The position numbers were made by a program, and so were the translations under genes. From positions 62,001 through 126,000 of the forward strand of contig NZ_BOPA01000033.1 in assembly GCF_016863515.1 (NCBI RefSeq): a stretch of 64,000 nucleotides of DNA, read 5' to 3'. Positions 8,255 through 15,042 of this stretch are shown piece after piece. The notes beneath the pieces were generated by a model. It had not been told where the DNA came from and searched no databases. It worked only from the letters and a program-made list of their open reading frames with translations. Each line of letters begins with the position of its first letter. Within the stretch, counting starts at the first letter, position 1. This stretch comes from Micromonospora gifhornensis. Lineage in GTDB: Bacteria > Actinomycetota > Actinomycetes > Mycobacteriales > Micromonosporaceae.

Positions 8255-9727
8255 TCAGGGGGTGGCGGAGGCGTTGGCGGCGATCTCGGGGAGGTCGGCG
8301 GGGCCGGGATCGGCGGCCGGCGGGGGAGTGCTGGCGGGGTTCTGGGCGGCGGCGCGGACGGCGGCGGCGACCGCCGGGGACACCCGGGAGTCGAAGACGC
8401 TCGGCACGATGACCGTCGCGTTGAGCTTCTCCTCGCCGACCACGTCGGCGATGGCCTGGGCGGCGGCGATCGCCATCTCCTCGGTGAACTCCTCGGCGTG
8501 CGCATCGAGCATGCCGCGGAAGACCCCGGGGAAGGCGAGCACGTTGTTGATCTGGTTCGGCTGGTCGGAGCGGCCGGTGGCCACCACGGCGGCGTGCTTG
8601 CGCGCCTCCCGAGGGTCGACCTCCGGGTCCGGGTTGGCCAGCGCGAAGACGATCGAGTCCTTGGCCATCCGGGCGATGTCGTCGCCGGTGAGCAGGTTCG
8701 GCGCGCTCACGCCGATGAAGACGTCGGCACCCTCCAGCGCCCCGGGCAGGTCACCCGAGTAGCCGTCCCGGTTGGTGTTCTCGGCCAGCCACTGCCAGGC
8801 CGAGTTGAGGTCGGGCTGGCCGCGGTGCAGGGCGCCCTGGCGGTCGTACGCGATGACGTCGCCGACGCCCTGACGCAGCAGCAGCTTCATGATCGCGGTG
8901 CCCGCCGCGCCGGCGCCGGAGACGACCACCCGGACGTCCGCGAGGCGCTTGCCCACCACCCGCAGCGCGTTGGTCAGCGCGGCCAGCACGCAGATCGCGG
9001 TGCCGTGCTGGTCGTCGTGGAAGACCGGGATGTCCAGCGCCTCACGCAGCCGGGCCTCGATCTCGAAGCAGCGCGGCGCGGCGATGTCCTCCAGGTTGAT
9101 CCCGCCGTACGCGGGCGCGATCGCCTTCACGATGGCGACGATCTCGTCGGTGTCCTGGGTGTCGAGGACCACCGGCCAGGCGTCCACCCCGCCGAAGCGC
9201 TTGAACAGGGCCGCCTTGCCCTCCATCACCGGCAGCGAGGCGGCCGGGCCGAGGTTGCCCAGCCCCAGCACCGCCGAGCCGTCGCTGACCACGGCCACGG
9301 TGTTGCGCTTGATGGTCAGTCGGCGGGCGTCGGCCGGGTTGTCGGCGATGGCCTGGCAGACCCGGGCCACCCCCGGGGTGTACGCGCGGGACAACTCGTC
9401 CCGGGTGCGCAGCGCGACCTTCGGGCTCACCTCGATCTTGCCGCCGAGGTGCAGCAGGAAGGTGCGGTCGGAGACCTTGCGCACGTCCACGCCGTCGAGC
9501 GCCCGCAGCGCGTCGACCACCTGGTCGGCGTGCCCGGCGTCGGCGGTGTCGCAGGTGAGGTCCACGATCACGTGGTTCGGGTCGGAATCGACCACGTCCA
9601 GTGCGGTGACGATCGCCCCGGCCTCTCCCACCGAGGTGGTGAGACGGCCGATAGAGGAGGCATCGGCTGGCACGGCGATCCGGACCGTGATCGAGAATCC
9701 GGCACTGGGCAGTCGGGTGATGGCCAC
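8255..9727 (-). CDS. Malic enzyme with N-terminal ACT domain
   Basis: 490 residues. Predicted to decarboxylate malate to pyruvate with reduction of NAD(P). An ACT-type regulatory domain occupies about 1-85 (ITVRIAVPADASSIGRLTTSVGEAG). The malic enzyme catalytic domain follows, with YTPGVARVC, FHDDQHGTAICVLAAL (metal and substrate loop) and a Rossmann motif GAGAAGTAI. The C-terminal 30 residues are Pro/Ala-rich. ATG 9727 has GGAAGGA about 9 nt upstream. The ACT domain suggests feedback by an amino acid, ligand unknown. Cofactor preference cannot be read from sequence. Divergent from hflX. Confidence 0.93.
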   Translation of the reverse strand: MAITRLPSAGFSITVRIAVPADASSIGRLTTSVGEAGAIVTALDVVDSDPNHVIVDLTCDTADAGHADQVVDALRALDGVDVRKVSDRTFLLHLGGKIEVSPKVALRTRDELSRAYTPGVARVCQAIADNPADARRLTIKRNTVAVVSDGSAVLGLGNLGPAASLPVMEGKAALFKRFGGVDAWPVVLDTQDTDEIVAIVKAIAPAYGGINLEDIAAPRCFEIEARLREALDIPVFHDDQHGTAICVLAALTNALRVVGKRLADVRVVVSGAGAAGTAIMKLLLRQGVGDVIAYDRQGALHRGQPDLNSAWQWLAENTNRDGYSGDLPGALEGADVFIGVSAPNLLTGDDIARMAKDSIVFALANPDPEVDPREARKHAAVVATGRSDQPNQINNVLAFPGVFRGMLDAHAEEFTEEMAIAAAQAIADVVGEEKLNATVIVPSVFDSRVSPAVAAAVRAAAQNPASTPPPAADPGPADLPEIAANASATP

Positions 9728-9902
9728 GCAGGTCCTTCCGTCGGCGCTGAACGGCTCGTGGCATTTCTACCCGCCCTGCCTGGGCGTCTGGCAGCCGCCC
9801 CCACTTTGGGCCCTTTGTGTGCAGGGCATATTGCGGGTGCGATCGGTGTTGTCACATGACAGGATTGCTCAGTAACGCTCAGATCGGACCCAGGAGAGAC
9901 GC

Positions 9903-11345
9903 TTGCGAGACCAGGAGACCCACGTTTCCAACGACGAATTCGAAACCACCACCGGGGAGTACGAACTCTCCGAGCGGCAGGCGTTGCGACGGGTCCCCGG
10001 CCTCTCCACCGAGCTGACCGACGTCACCGAGGTCGAATACCGGCAGCTTCGGCTGGAGCGGGTGGTGCTGGTCGGGGTCTGGACCGAAGGCACCCAGGCC
10101 GACGCGGACAATTCCCTCACCGAGCTGGCCGCGCTGGCGGAGACCGCCGGGTCGCAGGTGCTCGAAGGGCTCATCCAGCGCCGCACCCGGCCCGACCCGG
10201 CCACCTACATCGGTCGCGGCAAGGTCGACGACCTCAGCGCGGTGGTCCTCGCCGTCGGCGCCGACACGGTGATCTGCGACGGTGAGCTGTCCCCGTCCCA
10301 GCTGCGCAACCTGGAACAGCGCACCAAGGTCAAGGTGGTCGACCGCACCGCGCTGATCCTCGACATCTTCGCCCAGCACGCCAAGAGCAAGGAGGGCCGC
10401 GCCCAGGTCGAGCTGGCCCAGCTGGAATACCTGCTGCCCCGGCTGCGCGGTTGGGGTGAGACCCTGTCCCGGCAGACCGGTGGTTCGGGTCGTGGCGGCG
10501 GTGCCGGAGGCGGCGTGGGTGTTCGTGGCCCGGGTGAGACCAAGCTGGAGACCGACCGGCGTCGGATCCGCCACCGCATCGCCCGGCTGCGCCGGGAGAT
10601 CAAGGCCATGAGCACCGTACGCGAGACCAAGAGGTCCCGCCGTACCCGCAACGCGGTTCCCGCGGTCACCATCGCCGGCTACACCAACGCCGGCAAGTCG
10701 AGCCTGCTCAACCGGCTCACCGGTGCCGGTGTGCTGGTGGAGGACGCGCTGTTCGCCACCCTGGATCCGACCACCCGCCGCGCCACCACCTCCGAGGGGC
10801 GGGTCTACACCCTCTCCGACACGGTCGGCTTCGTCCGGCACCTGCCGCACCAGATCGTCGAGGCGTTCCGCTCGACGCTGGAGGAGGTCGCCGAGGCCGA
10901 TCTGGTGGTGCACGTGGTCGACGGCACCCACCCGGACCCGCAGGAGCAGGTACGCGCTGTCCGCGAGGTGCTGACCGAGGTGGGCGCCGACCGGCTGCCC
11001 GAACTGCTCGTGGTCAACAAGACCGACGCGGCCGACGAGGAGACGCTGCTCCAGCTCAAGCGGATCTGGCCGGAGGCGGTGTTCGTCTCCGCGCACAGCG
11101 GGCGCGGCATCGCGGACCTGCGCGCCACCATCGAGCAGCGGCTGCCCCGTCCGGCCGTCGACGTGCGGGTGGTGCTGCCGTACGACCGGGGTGACCTGGT
11201 GGCCCGACTGCGCCGGCAGGGCGAGGTGCTCAGCACCGCCCACCTGCCGGAGGGGACGATGCTGCACGTACGGGTCAACGAGGCGCTGGCGGCCGAACTG
11301 GCCCCGTACCGCGACTCGGCGGAGGCGGTCAGCACCGCCCGGTAA
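9903..11345 (+). CDS. hflX: GTPase HflX
   Basis: 480 residues. A ribosome-binding translational GTPase of the Obg/HflX class, known to rescue stalled or hibernating ribosomes. The N-terminal HflX domain has the GRGKVDDL block. A Gly-rich linker near 195-210 leads to GPGETKLETDRR, and the G domain begins with GYTNAGKSS at 259-267, followed by DTVGFVRHLP and NKTD. The rare TTG start at 9903 is supported by AGGAG 6-7 nt upstream. Divergent from the malic enzyme gene, with a secreted/membrane protein gene 51 nt downstream. Confidence 0.95.
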   Translation: MRDQETHVSNDEFETTTGEYELSERQALRRVPGLSTELTDVTEVEYRQLRLERVVLVGVWTEGTQADADNSLTELAALAETAGSQVLEGLIQRRTRPDPATYIGRGKVDDLSAVVLAVGADTVICDGELSPSQLRNLEQRTKVKVVDRTALILDIFAQHAKSKEGRAQVELAQLEYLLPRLRGWGETLSRQTGGSGRGGGAGGGVGVRGPGETKLETDRRRIRHRIARLRREIKAMSTVRETKRSRRTRNAVPAVTIAGYTNAGKSSLLNRLTGAGVLVEDALFATLDPTTRRATTSEGRVYTLSDTVGFVRHLPHQIVEAFRSTLEEVAEADLVVHVVDGTHPDPQEQVRAVREVLTEVGADRLPELLVVNKTDAADEETLLQLKRIWPEAVFVSAHSGRGIADLRATIEQRLPRPAVDVRVVLPYDRGDLVARLRRQGEVLSTAHLPEGTMLHVRVNEALAAELAPYRDSAEAVSTAR

Positions 11346-11396
11346 CGCTGCTACGGCGTCACCCGACGGAAACTTCGGGCATGCGACACTTCTTTC

Positions 11397-13115
11397 ATGC
11401 TCCGCACTGTTTCTTCGGTCACGGTGGCACTCGGCCTGCTCGGGGCCACCGTGACGGTCACCGGTGCCGCCGTGGCGGCAGCGCCGCCCGCCCCCGCCGC
11501 GGCAGCCGTCGCGGTGACGGGCCAGGCGGCGGCGGGGCCACGCACGGTGCTGCCGGCGGCGCTCGGGCCGGCCGTGCTCGGGCCGGCGCCGCTGACCAAG
11601 GCGGGCAAGAAGCAGTGCACCGTCACCGATCCCCGACTGCGGGAGATGTCCGGTCTGGTGGCCACCCGCAACGGGTACATCGTGATCAACGACAGCACCG
11701 ACCGGGACGACCGCAAGCAGGTCTTCTACCTGGACAAGGACTGCCAGGTCGTTCGTAATGTGGGCTACACCGGTGCCGGGCCGTTCGACACCGAGGATCT
11801 GGCCCTCTCGCCGGACAAGAAGAAGCTGTGGATCGCCGACACCGGTGACAACGTCACCAGCCGGCAGCGCCGCGAGCGGGTGGCCGTCTGGAGCATGCCG
11901 GTCAACGGCAGCAAGCAGCCGGTCCTGCACCGGCTGTCGTACCCGGACGGCAAGCCCCGCGACGCCGAGGCGTTGCTGATCGGCGACGACAACCTTCCCC
12001 TGATCATCACGAAGGTCACCTCCGGCAAGGCCGAGATCTTCACCGCGGACGGCGCGTTGAAGACCGGCGACACCGAGCCGGTGCCGATGAAGAAGCTCGG
12101 CGACATCACGTTGCCGAAAACGGACACCGAGAACCCGCTGAGCACCTTCGGTCGCATCGCGATCACCGGCGCCGCCCGGTCGCCCGACGGCACCCGGGTG
12201 GTGCTGCGCACCTACGCCGACGCCTTCGAGTACGACGTCCAGAACGGCGACATCGTCGGTGCGCTGACCACCGGCACGCCCCGGGTCACCGCACTCGCCG
12301 ACCCGTTCGGTGAGGCGATCTCGTACTCCACCGACGGGAAGACCTTCCTGACCGTTTCCGACGCGGGTCACCTGGACGACGACGAGCCGGTCGACATCCT
12401 CGCCTACACGCCGTCCGCCGAAGGCCCGAAGAACCTGGCCGAGGATCCGGACGCGGCAAAGAAGTCATCCGGTCAGTCCTTCATCGACGGGTTGACCCTC
12501 GACGACATCACGTACCTGATCGCCTCGGTGGGCGTACTCGGTGCGTTGCTCGTCGGTGCGGGCATCTACGGCATCCTGCGGGCGCGCAAGCGGCCGGGAC
12601 CGGCCGGCAAGGGGCGTGGCCGCGACGACGGTCCGAAACCCACCGGCAAGGACGACGACGTCGCGGCCGGCGACCGCGCACGGCCCGGCGGTGTGTACGG
12701 CGGCGGCGCGGCGGCAAGTGGCGTCTACGGCGGCGGCTCGCCGAACGCCGAGCGACCCGGCCCGGCGCGGCCCGGACCGGTGTACGGAGGGCGGGCCAAC
12801 GGCAACGGTGCCCGACCGGCCGGCGGTGGCGTCTACGGCGGTGGCGGCCGTCCCGGTGAGGGCGCGCCCGGCGCGGGTGGCCAGCCCGGCGGCGGCCGAC
12901 CGGCGGGCGGTGGCGTCTACGGCGGTGGCGGCCGTCCCGGTGGTCGCGCCGAGCCACCCCGTGGCGGTGGTCGCGCCGAGCCGCCCCGACGTGGCGGTGG
13001 ACCGGCCGATCCGGATTACCACGGTCGGCGCTCCGGTCGTTACCGGGAGGACAATTCCGAGCCGTACGGTCAGCCGCCCGGCGGCACCTACGGCTACCGG
13101 GGCGACCGGTACTGA
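11397..13115 (+). CDS. Exported membrane-anchored protein with propeller-like ectodomain and VYGGG-repeat tail
   Basis: 572 residues. An Ala-rich signal segment is at 1-40. The ectodomain (about 70-360) has repeated strands such as DTEDLALSPDKKKLWIADTGDN and RSPDGTRVVLRTYADAFEYD, resembling a beta-propeller. One membrane helix lies near 372-394. A tail of about 175 residues is almost only Gly, Pro, Arg, Ala and Tyr, with GGVYGGG repeated about six times. The tail should be cytoplasmic. The repeats are also DNA repeats: two near-identical 38-bp blocks near 12822 and 12899. Function unknown; the family is common next to hflX/lexA in relatives. Confidence 0.8.
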   Translation: MLRTVSSVTVALGLLGATVTVTGAAVAAAPPAPAAAAVAVTGQAAAGPRTVLPAALGPAVLGPAPLTKAGKKQCTVTDPRLREMSGLVATRNGYIVINDSTDRDDRKQVFYLDKDCQVVRNVGYTGAGPFDTEDLALSPDKKKLWIADTGDNVTSRQRRERVAVWSMPVNGSKQPVLHRLSYPDGKPRDAEALLIGDDNLPLIITKVTSGKAEIFTADGALKTGDTEPVPMKKLGDITLPKTDTENPLSTFGRIAITGAARSPDGTRVVLRTYADAFEYDVQNGDIVGALTTGTPRVTALADPFGEAISYSTDGKTFLTVSDAGHLDDDEPVDILAYTPSAEGPKNLAEDPDAAKKSSGQSFIDGLTLDDITYLIASVGVLGALLVGAGIYGILRARKRPGPAGKGRGRDDGPKPTGKDDDVAAGDRARPGGVYGGGAAASGVYGGGSPNAERPGPARPGPVYGGRANGNGARPAGGGVYGGGGRPGEGAPGAGGQPGGGRPAGGGVYGGGGRPGGRAEPPRGGGRAEPPRRGGGPADPDYHGRRSGRYREDNSEPYGQPPGGTYGYRGDRY

Positions 13116-13146
13116 CCCTGCGGCCAGCACCGGTCGGTGTCCTGGG

Positions 13147-13929
13147 TCAGATCCGGCGCAGCACGGCCACCACGCGACCCATGATGGTGGCGTCGTCGCC
13201 GGGAATGGGATCGAAAGCCGGGTTCTGCGGCATCAGCCAGACGTGGCCGTCGCGCCGCCGATAGGTCTTCACCGTCGCCTCGCCGTCGAGCATGGCGGCG
13301 ACGATCTCCCCGGAGTCGGCGGTCGGCTGCTGCCGGACCACCACCCAGTCGCCGTCGCAGATGGCCGCGTCGAGCATCGAGTCGCCCTTGACCTGGAGCA
13401 TGAAGACCTCGCCCTCGCCGACGAGCTCGCGGGGCAGCGGGAAGACGTCCTCCATCGACTGCTCGGCGAGGATCGGCCCACCGGCGGCGATGCGGCCGAG
13501 CATCGGCACGTACGCCGGGGTGGGGCGCTGCGAGCGGCTCAGCTCGTCGTCGATGTCGCCGGGGGACCGGACGTCGACCGCCCGTGGCCGATTCGGATCA
13601 CGCCGCAGGAAGCCCTTCTTCTCCAGCTCCTTGAGCTGGTAGGCGACGCTGGACGGGGAGACCAGCCCGACCGCCTCGCCGATCTCCCGCACGCTCGGCG
13701 GGTAGCCGTGCCGCTCCACCCAGGTGCGGATGAAGTCCAGAATGCGACGCTGCCGGGCGGTGAGGTCGGCGGCGGCCGGGTCCGGGAAGGTGTTTGCCAC
13801 CTGGGTCACCGGGCGAACGGCGGGCTGCGCGGCTCGGGCGCGGGTGACGCTGCGGCGTCGGGTGGGCGGCGGCCCCGCCTCGCTGCTCTGCTGCGGGCTC
13901 TGTGGCCGGTTGGCCCGGTCCTGGGTCAC
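13147..13929 (-). CDS. lexA: SOS repressor LexA
   Basis: 260 residues. Represses DNA-damage genes and self-cleaves when RecA is activated. A winged helix lies at 55-120 (LTARQRRILDFIRTWVERHGYPPSVREI). The cleavage bond is A149-G150 (RIAAGG), with catalytic S184 (GDSML) and K221 (VKTYR). An extra 50-residue, Arg/Pro-rich N-terminus precedes the DNA-binding domain. GTG 13929 has GGGAGG 9 nt upstream; an internal start would shorten this extension. A perfect SOS box about 210 bp upstream implies autoregulation. Confidence 0.96.
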   Translation of the reverse strand: MTQDRANRPQSPQQSSEAGPPPTRRRSVTRARAAQPAVRPVTQVANTFPDPAAADLTARQRRILDFIRTWVERHGYPPSVREIGEAVGLVSPSSVAYQLKELEKKGFLRRDPNRPRAVDVRSPGDIDDELSRSQRPTPAYVPMLGRIAAGGPILAEQSMEDVFPLPRELVGEGEVFMLQVKGDSMLDAAICDGDWVVVRQQPTADSGEIVAAMLDGEATVKTYRRRDGHVWLMPQNPAFDPIPGDDATIMGRVVAVLRRI

Positions 13930-14137
13930 GTCCGTCCTCCCTGGTCGGCGCTGGGTGCCTCGGCGGCTCGTGGTGCATGCGGTGGTCTGCCGGGCTGGTC
14001 GACCATGGTCACCTCCGGCTGCCCATGACCGTATAGGTGAGATCGGTCATTTTCAAACATCTGTACGAGGTTTCTCCGCGTGTCGACACGCGCAGGCGTG
14101 ACAGTCGTACGCCTGTTCTGATAAATGATACGTCTTG

Positions 14138-14153
14138 TCGAACTGGTGTTCGA
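14138..14153. promoter_or_regulatory. LexA (SOS) box
   Basis: TCGAACTGGTGTTCGA: both half sites match the actinobacterial SOS consensus TCGAAC-N4-GTTCGA exactly. It is about 210 bp upstream of lexA, which transcribes away from it. nrdR begins 325 bp to the right, so control of nrdR from this box is less likely. Confidence 0.88.
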
Positions 14154-14274
14154 TCGAATGCCTTTCTGAAGATCAGATCCGGTCGGACGGTAACCGCTGT
14201 CGCCGCGCCGCGTTGGGCTCTCGGGTCGCGGTGCGGCGGGGTTGTCGGGTGACGCGCCGGACACGCCGGTCAAC

Positions 14275-14303
14275 TTGACCGCGGTTCGCCAGCGGCATAC
14301 GGT
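14275..14303 (+). promoter_or_regulatory. nrdR-nrdJ promoter
   Basis: -35 TTGACC and -10 TACGGT are separated by exactly 17 bp, a near-ideal housekeeping promoter. Transcription should start near 14310, about 170 nt before the nrdR ATG. Confidence 0.7.
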
Positions 14304-14309
14304 CAACCC

Positions 14310-14351
14310 CTAGATGTAGTAGTCACATAGGCGTAACTCGCCTACAGGTTG
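14310..14351. promoter_or_regulatory. Candidate NrdR box pair
   Basis: CTAGATGTAG (14310-14319) resembles the core of known NrdR boxes and sits on the predicted transcription start. A weaker partner, CTACAGGTTG, begins at 14342, about three helical turns further on, which is the usual spacing of paired NrdR sites. Consistent with NrdR repressing its own operon. The second site is a poor match. Confidence 0.45.
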
Positions 14352-14478
14352 GGTTCGACTACGGACCGCACTCTCGTACCATCAGGTCGGCGGCCATCCC
14401 TGGATGATGGCCCGCCGCGCTGTTGCGTGCCCGGAGGCGGCCATAGGCGTGCCCGTGGTCGATCGAGGAGGTCGGGCG

Positions 14479-14979
14479 ATGCGGTGTCCGTACTGCCGGC
14501 ATGCCGACTCCCGCGTGGTCGACTCGCGGGAGGCCGACGACGGCCAGCTGATCCGTCGTCGACGCTCCTGCCCGGAGTGCGGCAAACGGTTCACCACCGT
14601 CGAAGAGGCGGTGCTCGCGGTCGTCAAGCGCAGCGGGGTGACCGAGCCGTTCAGCCGTACGAAGATCATCGGCGGGGTGCGCAAGGCCTGCCAGGGCCGA
14701 CCGGTCGACGAGGACTCGATCGCGCTGCTGGCGCAGCGGGTCGAGGAGACCATCCGGGCCAAGGGGGCCGCCGAGATCCCCAGCCACGAGGTGGGGCTGG
14801 CCATCCTGGGTCCCCTGCGGGACCTGGACGAGGTCGCCTACCTGCGGTTCGCCAGCGTGTACCGGTCGTTCGACTCGCTCGCCGACTTCGAGCGGGAGAT
14901 CGAGACGCTTCGGGCCGCCGCACGTGCCCGGCAGGACGCGCAGGCCGAGACGGCCGGCGTCGCCGGCCACACACAGTGA
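14479..14979 (+). CDS. nrdR: Transcriptional repressor NrdR
   Basis: 166 residues. ATP/dATP-sensing repressor of ribonucleotide reductase genes. The zinc ribbon has cysteines C3, C6, C31 and C34 (MRCPYC and CPEC). An ATP-cone domain covers about 49-139. ATG 14479 is preceded by GAGGAG 8 nt upstream and gives the invariant MRCPYC start. The 63-nt gap to nrdJ and shared orientation indicate one operon, as in Streptomyces nrdRJ. Confidence 0.96.
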   Translation: MRCPYCRHADSRVVDSREADDGQLIRRRRSCPECGKRFTTVEEAVLAVVKRSGVTEPFSRTKIIGGVRKACQGRPVDEDSIALLAQRVEETIRAKGAAEIPSHEVGLAILGPLRDLDEVAYLRFASVYRSFDSLADFEREIETLRAAARARQDAQAETAGVAGHTQ

Positions 14980-15042
14980 GCTTTCTTCAGTGGTAGTGAC
15001 AGTCGGATCGCGCGGTGCCGCGCGGACGAGGGGGCGGATGAG

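Larger units (their letters stand above)
13930..14478. other. 549-bp lexA/nrdR regulatory region
   Basis: No gene. Contains a perfect 16-bp palindrome CGCGTGTCGACACGCG (14077-14092), a 7-bp inverted repeat CAGGCGT/ACGCCTG (14093-14115), the SOS box (14138-14153), and the nrdR promoter with candidate NrdR boxes (14275-14351). The stretch 14041-14170 is distinctly AT-richer than its surroundings, as expected of a promoter region. Confidence 0.6.

Noticed and set aside
14298..14478. Cobalamin riboswitch before nrdR-nrdJ
   Set aside because: I looked for the conserved B12-box-like elements because nrdJ needs B12, but the leader is only about 170 nt and shows none.
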